Positions 1 through 8,586 of a DNA stretch of 43,502 nt are shown piece by piece (position 1 is the first letter of the stretch; the number at the start of each line of letters is the position of its first letter). Position numbers and translations under genes: made by a program. Source of the stretch: Dulcicalothrix desertica PCC 7102 (GTDB lineage: Bacteria > Cyanobacteriota > Cyanobacteriia > Cyanobacteriales > Nostocaceae); assembly GCF_003991905.1 (NCBI RefSeq), contig NZ_RSCL01000002.1, positions 295,630-339,131 of the forward strand, in the 5' to 3' direction. The notes beneath the pieces are model-generated. The model worked only from the letters and a program-made list of their open reading frames with translations, made no database searches and was not told the DNA's origin.

Positions 1-2
1 AT

Positions 3-113
3 TTATTAGTTTATCAAGCTGTTATTAATATAATAGCTGATGTCGTTAATGATGAAGTTGCTCCATACTACAATAATATTATTTTTGGAAACGTCTATAC
101 AAGAAATTTGTAG
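3..113 (+). CDS. C-terminal end of an unidentified protein, cut by the window edge
   Basis: An open frame enters from the left edge and runs to a TAG at 111-113. It encodes about 36 residues with no internal stop, ending in NNIIFGNVYTRNL. The stretch is too short to assign a family. It is the only plus-strand frame here with plausible amino-acid composition, so a partial gene end is more likely than intergenic DNA. It converges on the HEAT-like gene at 172-1002. Confidence 0.35.
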   Translation, partial: LLVYQAVINIIADVVNDEVAPYYNNIIFGNVYTRNL

Positions 114-171
114 TTTTAATTTTTTATCACACTTGACATAAAGTTTTTTATTAATTGTAAAACAGCGATGC

Positions 172-1002
172 TTAGGTCATATCCAAAATAAACGCTTCAA
201 GTTCAGCTACAGAATATTGCGCTAACCCGTTGGTATACAAGTGATTTGTAAACGCGCTCGACATACGAGTAAAACAAAATGCTGGTTTATACTGCCGTTC
301 TAGGTCTTTCCGTTTCTTTTTGCGCTCTGCTCTCGGTAAATTATATGTCAAACTACGAAGTTGTAATAATTGATACTCGTACTCTGCCTCTGACTGAATG
401 AGAATATTTGAATCTTGTCGCAATTGCTCAGTACACCTTAATTTGCTTTGAAATAATTCATCTTTTACCTGTGCATCATCACCAACAAATTCAGATAGCA
501 CACCGATAACCGCCCATCGAGTCATGTAAACTTGGCTACTCATAATTGAGTCAAGAAGTTCCCAAAAATTTTCGGCGCCGAGCCAAGCCATCTCACCGAT
601 TAGTCTAGGTAATAAGATTGGGTCAGTGTCTCGATATGTATTAAAGGCTTGATTTAATACTGTCGTACTGCTATAGCTACAAGCTTTACCCAACGTATAC
701 ACTACTTGCTTACGAGTAAAATGGTTTGGAGAAAAAAGGAGTTGTTCAAGATTTTTGACAATTAAAGACTCTGGATAACCTTTTACAAACTTCTCACGAT
801 TATGAGGTCGAGAACCTAAAACCAGCAAATCTCGAATGAAGAGACAAGTTGAGCCAAAAATTTCATCATTCCCTGATTGCAAAAGTTCATTGATGATGTT
901 GCATAGTTCTGTGTCAGATATCGAGTTAACAATTTCAGCTAAATAATCTACATCTTGTAAGTGATTAAGGTAATGCAAAATTTTGCTTTTTATCATTTCC
1001 AT
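172..1002 (-). CDS. HEAT-like alpha-helical repeat protein, function unknown
   Basis: A 276-residue, mostly helical protein. The middle part (about residues 70-180) reads as successive short helix pairs, such as FTRKQVVYTLGKAC and MTRWAVIGVLSEF, which resemble HEAT/ARM-type repeats that usually serve as protein-binding scaffolds. The C-terminal third is basic (RAERKKKRKDLERQYKP) and may contact nucleic acid. No enzymatic motif, signal peptide or membrane segment is visible. It is the last gene of a compact minus-strand cluster with the 76-residue ORF (12-bp gap), an HNH nuclease and a small helical protein. This makes a shared role possible, perhaps in defence or DNA processing, but that is inference from order only. 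I do not recognise a specific family. Confidence 0.7.
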   Translation of the reverse strand: MEMIKSKILHYLNHLQDVDYLAEIVNSISDTELCNIINELLQSGNDEIFGSTCLFIRDLLVLGSRPHNREKFVKGYPESLIVKNLEQLLFSPNHFTRKQVVYTLGKACSYSSTTVLNQAFNTYRDTDPILLPRLIGEMAWLGAENFWELLDSIMSSQVYMTRWAVIGVLSEFVGDDAQVKDELFQSKLRCTEQLRQDSNILIQSEAEYEYQLLQLRSLTYNLPRAERKKKRKDLERQYKPAFCFTRMSSAFTNHLYTNGLAQYSVAELEAFILDMT

Positions 1003-1014
1003 TTAGCTCATTCT

Positions 1015-1245
1015 TCAATTAAAATCCGCTTTGTTGCGTTTAACAGGCATACTAAACTTAGTACCTTCTTGTGTATTTTCTTTCGTCGTTTCAGAGTGCG
1101 GCGCCGCTTCCCTTTTACGCAGTGAGAGAGCTTCTGCTTTCCTAAACTTACTAGCTTTGAGGAACTTAGGCGCCTCTTGTAATAGCATCCCTTGCAAGTG
1201 ACTCAAAACAATCATGCATTTTTGTAATGAATAAATATTTATCAA
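1015..1245 (-). CDS. Small basic hypothetical protein, doubtful
   Basis: A 76-codon frame between the HNH gene and the HEAT-like gene. Its TTG start overlaps the HNH stop as TTGA, and an ATG lies ten codons further in (at 1215). The product is Lys/Arg-rich with no recognised domain (KFLKASKFRKAEALSLRKRE). Support comes from position: every junction in this four-gene run is an overlap or a 12-bp gap. Against it are the weak start, the lack of a visible ribosome-binding site on the minus strand and low-complexity composition. It could be a real small gene or the remnant of one. Confidence 0.35.
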   Translation of the reverse strand: MINIYSLQKCMIVLSHLQGMLLQEAPKFLKASKFRKAEALSLRKREAAPHSETTKENTQEGTKFSMPVKRNKADFN

Positions 1246-1697
1246 GGAGATTCACGTGGGTCAGTAGCAGGAGGATGCAAACCAGCTATTACCCAAAAAC
1301 CTCGCGCGCTACGTATTGAGTCATCTACTGGATATCTTTCATCATTCAAGTCTAGTCGCTCACATGTAGCTCTACCTTCTTGTGTAGTTCCTATAATTGT
1401 TTTACCGTCTTGTGACCAAGTAAAATGCTCAGACCAAATTTGTTCGCGAGGATTAAAAATTGGTACTTCAGATTGGGTTTGAGGGTCAATGGCTGTAACA
1501 AAATTGTAACGACGTTCATTACAGCGACGACATGCCAAAGCCAAATTATTACCATCATCCGAACCAGCAAGGGATTTTGGTCTTACATGGTCTACTGTAA
1601 ACCTACTTGCAGAAATACGTTCCCAAGAATGACAATATTCACAAAGATAATTAGCTCTTGAACGCACCAACTCCTTAGTCGCATTATCAATCGTCAT
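1242..1697 (-). CDS. HNH endonuclease family protein
   Basis: A 151-residue protein with a clear HNH nuclease core. CEYC (about residues 19-22) and CRRCN (about 56-60) form the zinc-binding cysteine pairs, and DHVRPKS (about 36-42) carries the catalytic His. The G..DGNNLALACRRCN stretch is typical of the cyanobacterial HNH group related to McrA. The C-terminal half (IFNPREQIWSEHFTWSQDG...) is the usual extension of this subgroup. These enzymes cut DNA with one divalent metal; the biological target is unknown. The start overlaps the stop of the 77-residue gene by ATGA, so the two are probably translated together, an arrangement often seen for such HNH genes in cyanobacteria. Confidence 0.88.
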   Translation of the reverse strand: MTIDNATKELVRSRANYLCEYCHSWERISASRFTVDHVRPKSLAGSDDGNNLALACRRCNERRYNFVTAIDPQTQSEVPIFNPREQIWSEHFTWSQDGKTIIGTTQEGRATCERLDLNDERYPVDDSIRSARGFWVIAGLHPPATDPRESP

Positions 1698-1927
1698 TTT
1701 TGAGCTACCAGCATTGCATTTATATGAGTGAAAATTCGGTCTAATTCGCCAATCTCCTCAAGCTCTATAGCTTCTTCAGTAGTTAGTAAATCTGTTTTTC
1801 TTCGCGACAAAAGTTCTTCCATTCGTGTTTGTAGTTTGTCGTTAAACTTAAACAGATTCAAATTATCCAATTTTTCAATTTGGATATTACTAAGCAAAGA
1901 TGAAGGTCTAACTATTACTGTCGTCAT
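1694..1927 (-). CDS. Small helical protein paired with the HNH nuclease
   Basis: A 77-residue protein (MTTVIVRPSSLLSNIQIEKL start) with the pattern of the short companion proteins that precede HNH genes in many cyanobacteria. It has a predicted helical middle, then an acidic LLTTEEAIELEEIGELDRIF segment and a helix ending in INAMLVAQK. Its stop overlaps the HNH start by 4 bp (ATGA). The function of these companions is not established; candidates are an antitoxin-like or folding partner. It shares its layout with the decayed companion at 8249-8452, which precedes a second, truncated HNH gene. Confidence 0.7.
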   Translation of the reverse strand: MTTVIVRPSSLLSNIQIEKLDNLNLFKFNDKLQTRMEELLSRRKTDLLTTEEAIELEEIGELDRIFTHINAMLVAQK

Positions 1928-2056
1928 ACATAATGTAATATGGCTTGCTTAAAGTATGTGTATTGATTATAGCCTATAAAGAAAGCTAGAAGCATAGATG
2001 GTAACTGCTGTAAATAATAATAACGTTTATCACAAGTAAGTAGTTTAATAAATTGG

Positions 2057-2137
2057 TTGTCAGGGTTGTCAGAATGCTTGTATAGCAGTACTTTCAGGTT
2101 GTCAGTTAAGCTTGTCAGGTTTCAAATTGGTTGTCAG
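2057..2137 (+). repeat. Five direct TTGTCAG iteron-like repeats
   Basis: TTGTCAG occurs at 2057, 2066, 2099, 2112 and 2131, all in one orientation within 81 bp, in the otherwise gene-free gap 1928-2303. The flanking base is usually G. Spacing is irregular (9, 33, 13 and 19 bp). The array sits about 170 bp before the broken DUF3854 primase gene, so it may be the remains of replication-origin iterons or an operator. Nothing else notable is seen in the gap. Confidence 0.5.
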
Positions 2138-2303
2138 TTTTTAAATTAATTATTCTTTACATATATCTAAATGCTATGTGTGTGCATCTTTGCCGTATTC
2201 TTAAATATTGTAGTTGTACGCATGTGCAACGGAACATGTAGATAAAAGAAACCCGAGAAAGGCAAACAGTGGGTTGGAAATTAAATTGAAAATTCTTAAT
2301 ATT

Positions 2304-3480
2304 ATGTCCAAGTATACGGCGCAAAGTGTTCCAAATACTAGTAGTACATTTGATGATATACATGCGCCTGATTCATCACAACGTAATCGGTTCAGCAGTT
2401 TTGATGATTTTAAAGCATTTATCCGTGGCGCCTTTATTTCGGGTAGCGGTATTGATTCTGAATTATTCGATGTTTGTGTAGAGTTTCATACTGACATTGA
2501 GTGTTTTGATGGTGGGGATGTGGAGGCGCCTATCCATGAAGAGTTGGGATGGAAGTTTACTCGGTTTAGTCACAAAGCCTCAGAACCGTTGTATGCAGCA
2601 TTCTTGCGGAATGAGGATGGTAGTTTGTGGCAAGCGGTTGTTTCACTGTGGGACTCGGAACGCGAGCGACCTTACCGATATTTGGCGCCTACCAATAATG
2701 GAGATAGAGCATTCCTTCCACCTATCCCACCTGTAATTAGAAAACGCATTGCTTCAAACTATGGTATTGATGTACCGGAAACTGGTAGTTTTTGGGAATG
2801 GTGTACATCAATTGATGTGCCACGTATTGTAACTGAGGGTGGTAAGAAGGGACTGTGTGGATTATCGCTTGGCTATATCACGATTGCATTATATGGATGC
2901 ACATGTGGCGCCATTACTAAAGATGAGGATGGTAATAAAGTTGAACCATTACTTACACCCGACTTGCAACGCGAAAGCGAGTGAAGATACCAAATGGTTG
3001 TTTGCATTTGACCGCGATGAAAAACAAACAGCCAAAATTGCTGTATCATCGGGTAAGAAGAAATTGCGTGCTGCACTCGATGCCGCTAACTGCCATTATA
3101 TAGATATCATCTGGAAGGAAAGTGATGGTAAAGGATTGGATGACTTGGTTATGCGAGAAGGTAGCGGCGCGTTCAATTCTGCTTATGCAATAGCAATTGC
3201 AAAATTAGAGAAGCAATTTAATAGTACACATTTACGTAGTAAACCTAACAAAATTCCCGAAGCTGATATACTAGCGGCTGACATTGCATCCCACTACCTT
3301 CTCAAGTTGCTATGGAATGATGAGCATAAGACTTGGATGGTTTTTTCCCATAAAAATGATGGTATTTGGGCGCCTGTCACCGACCATTTTATTGAAACGT
3401 TAATTCAAACTACTCTTGAATCAAGAGGTATTAAAGGTTACGGTACTGACTCGTATATTACCAACATACGTAAGTTTTTA
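2304..3480 (+). pseudogene. Broken DUF3854 plasmid/phage-type primase gene
   Basis: The protein reads from an ATG at 2304 (an earlier in-frame ATG at 2214 is possible). It has a DUF3854/TOPRIM-like domain: IVTEGGKKGLCGLSLGY gives the Glu motif, WLFAFDRDEK the Asp pair, and GKGLDDLVMREG the following motif. Next comes the start of a D5-type helicase N-terminal region (ADIASHYLLKLLWNDEHKTWMVF). The gene is broken in two ways. A one-base gain in the AAA run at about 2974-2976 shifts the frame (QRES-stop in one frame, SEDTKWLFAF in the next). At about 3480 the sequence then changes abruptly to hsdM, so the whole helicase half is lost. Related in architecture to the intact CyRepA1-like gene at 8587-11715 but clearly divergent. 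A single-base sequencing error could explain the frameshift, but not the truncation. Confidence 0.8.
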
Positions 3481-3481
3481 A

Positions 3482-4685
3482 GTCGAAAGCATATTTGTTA
3501 ACTCCCAAACTGCGCTTAAACAACCGCGTATACTAAAAAAGTTGGTAACAAGTATTGATGAGTTGGACTGGTACTCAGCGTCATATGAGGGTTTAGGTGA
3601 TTTATACGAAGACTTATTAGAAAGAAACGCATCCGAGAAAAAGTCCGGCGCCGGACAATATTTTACACCGCGTCCTTTAATTGATTGCATGGTGGAATTA
3701 ATCAAACCCCAGGCAGGAGAACTCACTCAAGACCCGGTCGCAGGAACTGGGTGATTCGTAATTGCCGTAGATAGATATATAAAACGACACACGGATGACT
3801 TATTTAATCTTAGCGAAGCAGAACAATCTTTTCAACGCTATCAAGCATTCTACGGGATTGAATTAGTACAGGATGCTCATCGGTTGTTACTGATGAACAT
3901 GTTATTACATGGCATTGAAAGCGAAGTTTCTTTGGGTGACACTTTATCTAGTGACGGGCAACAACTACCCAAAGCTGATGTTATTTTAACTAACCCCCCC
4001 TTTGGTACTAAAAAGGGTGGTGGACTACCAACGCGCGAAGATTTTACATTTCCTACAAGTAATAAACAGTTAGCGTTCCTACAACATATATATAGAGGGT
4101 TAAAACCTGGAGGACGCGCGGCAGTTGTATTACCTGACAACGTTTTATTTGAAGATGGGCAGGGTCGTAACATCCGCGCTGACTTGATGGATAAATGCAA
4201 CCTGCACACAATATTAAGGTTGCCTACAGGGATATTTTACGCCCAAGGTGTCAAGACTAATGTGTTGTTCTTCCAACGTGGCGCCAGTGATAAGGGTAAT
4301 ACAAAAGCGGTATGGTTTTATGACATGCGTACTAATATGCCAGCTTTTGGTAAACGCACACCTTTAACCAAGGAGCATTTTAAACCGTTTGAAGAGCGCT
4401 TATGGTGATGACCCTAATGGTAACAGTCAGCGGGTCGATGAAGGGGAAAGTGGGAGATGGCGCCGTTTTACCAGAGAGGAAATATCTAAACGTGGAGAAA
4501 ACCTAGATATTACCTGGTTACGGGATGAAAGTTTACAGTCAGGGGATAACTTACCGGAACCAGAAATTATTGCAGCTGAGATAATGACCAAGCTGCAAAC
4601 CGCGATGGATGAGATGGAAGCGTTGATGCTGCTGTTGGAAGGAGACCCAGAGACCGAAGCGGAAACGGAAGCTTTGTTGGAATAA
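3482..4685 (+). pseudogene. hsdM: 5'-truncated type I restriction-modification DNA methyltransferase
   Basis: The frame resembles EcoKI-type HsdM from about residue 85 to the end. It has the LDWYSASYEGLGDLYEDLLE segment, GQYFTPRPLID, the AdoMet motif DPVAGTG, the N6-adenine methylase motif NPPFGTKKGG (about 3990), DNVLFEDGQG, and the tail NLDITWLRDESLQ. The start is missing: the homologous reading begins right at the junction with the primase fragment. A TGA at 3752-3754 replaces the second Gly codon of the AGTGGF motif, and one extra base at about 4394-4400 shifts the frame (FEERLW-stop versus AYGDDPNG). No hsdS or hsdR follows. With three independent lesions the gene should be dead. Confidence 0.85.
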
Positions 4686-4691
4686 AATCGT

Positions 4692-5199
4692 TTGGTGTGT
4701 TGAAATTGTCGAATGTATTTAAATTGGTTTGGTCTGTTGAAATTGTAAAACGTATTTAGACCGCCTCGGAATGAAATTCGCTCGTCTAATAGTCCAAGTA
4801 CGCTTAAACGTACTAATTATTCAAACATATAAAATCTCATTCCCATGCGGGTACGAGTAATATTACAGAATATGGCGCCCGGTCTCTCACTATTCGGCTG
4901 GGTTTTTTATTTGACTTGCTCCGCGTGGGATAGCGCGCCTGCTATTGGCGTAAGGTTAAATGTGATATTGATATGAATAATTAATTGCATAAGAAAAACT
5001 AATCATCAAAAATCTCTTCTTGTGGTATGGGGTAATAAAAGATTTTTTTAGTAAATGCATAAAGAAAATTTTTCAACTGTATGTAAAAACAGAAGCAACC
5101 AAACAATTGCTTAAACATTATCGCTCGACTGTGATTGCATAAAGAAAAATTTTCAACTGTATGTAAAAACAGAAGCAACCAATAATTTATCTCGACTGT
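4692..5199 (+). repeat. Intergenic tandem repeats upstream of the cupin gene
   Basis: The gap 4686-5243 holds two tandem pairs. A 38-bp unit is repeated at 4692-4720 and 4730-4758 (shared core GTTGAAATTGT then GTATTTA). An 80-bp unit has near-identical 46-bp cores at 5056-5101 and 5136-5181 (TGCATAAAGAAAA, then CAACTGTATGTAAAAACAG), each followed by CTCGACTGT; a partial third core lies near 4985. The 80-bp pair ends about 45 bp before the cupin start and could carry regulatory sites. A GGAG at 5231-5234 is the ribosome-binding site of that gene. Confidence 0.65.
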
Positions 5200-5243
5200 A
5201 TTTTTGACCTTTAATTACTTTGAAATAAACGGAGATTAAAAAC

Positions 5244-5981
5244 ATGAATTTCTCGACTTTAGAAATCCCTGCAAGCGAAGCAATACAACAATTTTACTGT
5301 CAGCCTTTCTTCAAAACCACTCTACTAGACTACACAATGGCAGGTCACCCATCAATTGCTCGTTGGGTAGTAAATTCTATTCATATTGATGACAGTGAAG
5401 GCGACACCCACTTTCTATTTGTTTCATCCGGCTCAGTTACTCTCAAAAGCTGTAACGGAGAGTTTTTATTGCAAGAAAACTGCTTTGCTGCAGTACCAGG
5501 TAACTTTTCTTTAGATGGTTCTGGGCAAGTTTTAGTCGCAACCCTTATAAACTACACTGGACTTTTTACAATTGGAGGTCCAATTGAACCTAGAGGGCGC
5601 CTTAATTATATTGATGGTTGTTCTTCAACAGTTTTGATTAATCCTTTAAAACGTGGAGAACCCTGCTTAAATTTCCTCTATGTTCCTCAAGGTATATCAC
5701 AAACTCCTCATACCCATCCCTCATTGCGAATTGGGCTTGTTGCTGAAGGTAGCGGAACTTGTACAGTAAATGAAGGAACCTTCAAGATGGAGCCTGGAAC
5801 AGTCTTCTGTCTTCCAGAAAACAAGTTACATAGCTTCTCGGCAATTGATAACTCTCTAAGCATTATTATATATCATCCAGATTCTGATGTCGGTCCAACT
5901 GATGATTCCCACACTATGTTGAATAATACTTTTGTTGGTAAAAAATCTGCTAAAGTTCTGGATGCAATTAAAACAAAATAG
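5244..5981 (+). CDS. Two-domain cupin protein
   Basis: A 245-residue bicupin without a signal peptide. The N-terminal cupin (about residues 35-110) has lost the metal ligands. The second (about residues 140-215) keeps TPHTHPSLRIG, GSGTCTVNEGTFKMEPGT and ENKLHSF, so three His can bind a metal, while the Glu usual after HxH is absent. Such cupins act as dioxygenases, isomerases or small-molecule sensors; the substrate cannot be read from sequence. A GGAG sits 10 bp before the ATG. The gene is followed in the same direction by serine O-acetyltransferase (111-bp gap) and a threonine-aldolase-like enzyme (55-bp gap), suggesting a shared amino-acid-derived pathway. This is inference from layout. 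Confidence 0.75.
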   Translation: MNFSTLEIPASEAIQQFYCQPFFKTTLLDYTMAGHPSIARWVVNSIHIDDSEGDTHFLFVSSGSVTLKSCNGEFLLQENCFAAVPGNFSLDGSGQVLVATLINYTGLFTIGGPIEPRGRLNYIDGCSSTVLINPLKRGEPCLNFLYVPQGISQTPHTHPSLRIGLVAEGSGTCTVNEGTFKMEPGTVFCLPENKLHSFSAIDNSLSIIIYHPDSDVGPTDDSHTMLNNTFVGKKSAKVLDAIKTK

Positions 5982-6092
5982 AAGTCGGTTTGTCTTCGAC
6001 AATGATTGTCGAAGACAAAGTGACGAAAGTTGAAGCAACGTTCAAATCCCAAAAAACTGCCCGAAAAACTGTAAACAAGAGCTTTTGTAACC

Positions 6093-6686
6093 ATGACTGC
6101 CTACAACAAATTAGCAAACAGTGTTTATCCTTATAAATTTAGCTGGGCTGTTCTTAAGAACCTGAAGGAAATTTTAGTCGAAGATTATGCGATTGTAATG
6201 AGACGTGACCCGGCTGCCTCTCATTGGTTAGAAGTATTACTGCTTTACCCCGGTCCTCAAGCAATAATCTTATATCGTATAGCTCATTTGCTCCACAAAA
6301 ACCGCGTTTTCTTTCTGCCTCGCTTTATTTCTCATCTCGCGCGGCAACTAACAGGAATTGAAATTCACCCAGGTGCGGTTATTGGCAAAGGTGTATTTAT
6401 CGACCACGGTATGGGAGTAGTTATTGGCGAAACCGCAGTGGTAGGAGATTATTGTTTACTTTATCAGGGTGTAACCCTCGGCGGCACAGGTAAAGAAATT
6501 GGTAAACGTCATCCTACCTTGGGTTGTAATGTTACTGTTGGCGCCGGAGCAAAAATTCTCGGCAATATTAATATCGGTAGTCACACCAGTGTTGGTGCTG
6601 CCAGTGTAGTTCTAAAAAATATACCGTCAAACTCTACAGTCGTTGGCATACCTGGTCAAATTGTTTCTAAACCAGCTTTATGCTAA
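6093..6686 (+). CDS. cysE: Serine O-acetyltransferase (CysE/EpsC type)
   Basis: A 197-residue enzyme of the left-handed beta-helix hexapeptide acyltransferases. It transfers acetyl from acetyl-CoA to L-serine, giving O-acetylserine for cysteine synthase. Visible signs are the N-terminal [18 protein letters not shown], the helix-domain link, [25 protein letters not shown] with the catalytic His residues (about 90-110), [10 protein letters not shown] and the closing GIPGQIV. Its length fits the short bacterial EpsC/NifP-like forms. It lies between a bicupin and a threonine-aldolase-like gene rather than beside cysK. That suggests the O-acetylserine may feed a special pathway, or that this is a second copy of the housekeeping enzyme. 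Confidence 0.92.
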   Translation: MTAYNKLANSVYPYKFSWAVLKNLKEILVEDYAIVMRRDPAASHWLEVLLLYPGPQAIILYRIAHLLHKNRVFFLPRFISHLARQLTGIEIHPGAVIGKGVFIDHGMGVVIGETAVVGDYCLLYQGVTLGGTGKEIGKRHPTLGCNVTVGAGAKILGNINIGSHTSVGAASVVLKNIPSNSTVVGIPGQIVSKPALC

Positions 6687-6741
6687 GTAGATAAATAAAC
6701 TAATGTTCGATTAAATACTTAACACCATTTTAGGAATATTT

Positions 6742-7854
6742 ATGATTTTGTTAGGAAGTGATACAGAAACAAAGCCGACACGCGCAATGCGACAGGCAAT
6801 TGCCAATGCAGAAGTTGGAGACGAGCAAAAAGGAGAAGACCCAACCGTTAACAAGTTACTAGAACGTGTTGCAGATTTACTAGGCAAAGAAGCTGCTCTT
6901 TTCTTTGCATGTGGAACGATTTGCAACTTTGTAGCAATCAAAACCCATACTCGCCCTGCTGATGTGGTGTTAGCAGAACACATGTCACACATTATTCGAG
7001 CGGAATCAGGGGGTGCGGCACTGAGTTCTGGTGTATTAATGGAACCAATAGCCAGCGAGCGAGGAATTTTTACAGTCAACGCAATTGAGCAAGCACTTGC
7101 AAGAGTTACAACAGCCCCTTATCTTTATTGTGCAATGCCACGCTTATTGTGTGTTGAGCAAACTCATAATTTTTCAGGGGGTAATGTTTGGCAGCTTTCT
7201 GAGTTACAGTCTGTTTGCGAGTTCTCCCGTCAAAAAGGTTTAGCTACCCACATGGACGGAGCAAGACTTTTAAATGCAGTTGTTGCATCGGGCACTTCGG
7301 CAAAGAATTTTTCGTCATGCGTTGATTCTGTCTGGATTGATTTTACCAAAGGGCTAGGCGCCCCAATGGGTGCTGTGCTTGCCGGTTCGCGAGAGTTCAT
7401 ATCAGAAGCACGTCGATATAAACACATTTTTGGTGGCGCCATGCGTCAAGCAGGGATTATTGCTGCTGGTTGTCTTCATGCACTTGACTATCATGTTGAA
7501 CGTTTAATTGAAGACCACGACAATGCAACTTACCTAGCTCGTTCCCTGAGTACCATCGAAGGAGTTAAAGTTCGCGACACAAACCCCGATACAAACATTG
7601 TTTTCTTTGATGTTTCTCAACTAGGAATAGACAAAGGCATGTTTCTAAATTTGCTACAACAACACGGTGTAAAAATGGGAAGAGTTGGCCAATCAATTCG
7701 CGCTGTTACTCATTTGGATGTCTCGCGCGCTGATATCGATTTTGTAGTTGATACTGTTGCTTCATTAGTAAAATTCCTTGGTAGTGCAGCTATTAAAGCC
7801 GAACGTAAAGATATACTCCAATTAGAAAACGTCATTCAGTTCATACCCGCCTAG
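6742..7854 (+). CDS. Threonine-aldolase-like PLP enzyme (beta-eliminating lyase family)
   Basis: A 370-residue fold-type I PLP protein of the threonine aldolase/GntG group, which splits beta-hydroxy amino acids to glycine and an aldehyde. The family motifs are present: GSDTETKPTRAMRQAI at the start, GEDPTVN, the stacking/catalytic SHI (about residue 80), ESGGAAL, EQTHNFSGG, HMDGARL with the PLP-binding Asp, and FTKGLGAPMG with the PLP Lys (about residue 207). The Ser usual before that Lys is Thr, and the ENTH Glu is EQTH, so the substrate may differ from L-threonine. It is last in the cupin-acetyltransferase series. The hairpin GGACTTTTAGTCC starts at its stop codon. Confidence 0.88.
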   Translation: MILLGSDTETKPTRAMRQAIANAEVGDEQKGEDPTVNKLLERVADLLGKEAALFFACGTICNFVAIKTHTRPADVVLAEHMSHIIRAESGGAALSSGVLMEPIASERGIFTVNAIEQALARVTTAPYLYCAMPRLLCVEQTHNFSGGNVWQLSELQSVCEFSRQKGLATHMDGARLLNAVVASGTSAKNFSSCVDSVWIDFTKGLGAPMGAVLAGSREFISEARRYKHIFGGAMRQAGIIAAGCLHALDYHVERLIEDHDNATYLARSLSTIEGVKVRDTNPDTNIVFFDVSQLGIDKGMFLNLLQQHGVKMGRVGQSIRAVTHLDVSRADIDFVVDTVASLVKFLGSAAIKAERKDILQLENVIQFIPA

Positions 7855-7974
7855 GACTTTTAGTCCGTTTGCTAATAGAAAAAGTCCATTAAAATGGACT
7901 GCGTAAACAAGTAACATTAATCACATATTTATTTTGAATAAAATCTCATTATCTTCAATCCATTAAAATGGACT
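7854..7974 (+). repeat. Three related short hairpins after the aldolase gene
   Basis: GGACTTTTAGTCC (7854-7866) overlaps the stop region. It is followed by AGTCCATTAAAATGGACT at 7883-7900 and a second copy of the same palindrome at 7959-7974. They could act as weak terminators or be a dispersed palindromic repeat; no strong T-run follows. The rest of the gap to 8170 shows no gene. Confidence 0.5.
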
Positions 7975-8248
7975 TCGGCTATTCTTCTTAAAAATTTTAT
8001 TACGCACTACGGGTATGAATAATATTACACAACGGCGCCTACACAATTAATATCGGGTTTACCGTACCCAGATTATTCATATTAACATCACCTCGCGCAT
8101 ATCTGTTCGGTTTTCATTAACATAAAAGTGATATAAGCCGTATTTCCAACCATTTCAACCTTTATTACTATAGGGACATAACGAAACAATATACCATCAG
8201 AATTTCACTTCAGTTGTAGCAGCATTAGATAAATTAGATGATGATAGT

Positions 8249-8452
8249 TTGTGGCAAGTTGCGCGCGCGAGCAAAACAACCCAAGATATGGAACGATACA
8301 ACATATTGCTTGAGGGTAACTCTAACGGTACTCTTAGTGAGGAGGAACGTTTAGAGTTAATGGCACTGCGGCATGAAATGGACGCTTTTATGCTATGTAA
8401 AGCTACTGTAGCAGTATTACTCCGGTGGAGAGGACATAATATACAAACGTAG
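8249..8452 (+). pseudogene. Decayed small companion gene of an HNH nuclease
   Basis: The reading frame matches the pattern of the short cyanobacterial proteins that precede HNH genes: an N-terminal ALDKLDDDSLWQVAR helix, then GTLSEEERLELMALRHE, ending in AVAVLLRWRGH-like residues (here TVAVLLRWRGHNIQT). The homology-like reading extends upstream of the TTG at 8249 to about 8174 with no ATG or GTG, so the normal start has been lost. A TTG start would remove the conserved N-terminus. It is followed 10 bp later by a truncated HNH gene, mirroring the intact pair at 1242-1927. Confidence 0.6.
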
Positions 8453-8462
8453 GTTTATAATA

Positions 8463-8586
8463 GTGTCTACATATATTTCTGAAAGTTTAAGAAATCAAAT
8501 TGCATCGAAAGACTCTTCACGGTGTTGTTATTGTTTAACCACAGAGGCGAATAGTGGTATACCTATGACGTATGACCATATTAAAC
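8463..8586 (+). pseudogene. HNH endonuclease gene truncated after the first His
   Basis: The frame starts like a standard cyanobacterial HNH protein: MSTYISESLRNQIASKDSSR, then CCYC, TTEANSGIPMTYDHI. It stops resembling one right after DHI, at about 8583. The remaining codons to 8645 are the antisense of the CyRepA1 3' end. The second CxxC, the Asn and the rest of the nuclease core are gone. The break point marks where replication-gene DNA was joined. No downstream half of this HNH gene was found in the rest of the window. Confidence 0.8.

Noticed and set aside
3752-3754. TGA in hsdM as selenocysteine or programmed readthrough
   Set aside because: It replaces a Gly codon in the AdoMet motif, and the gene also lacks its start and has a later frameshift, so decay is simpler.
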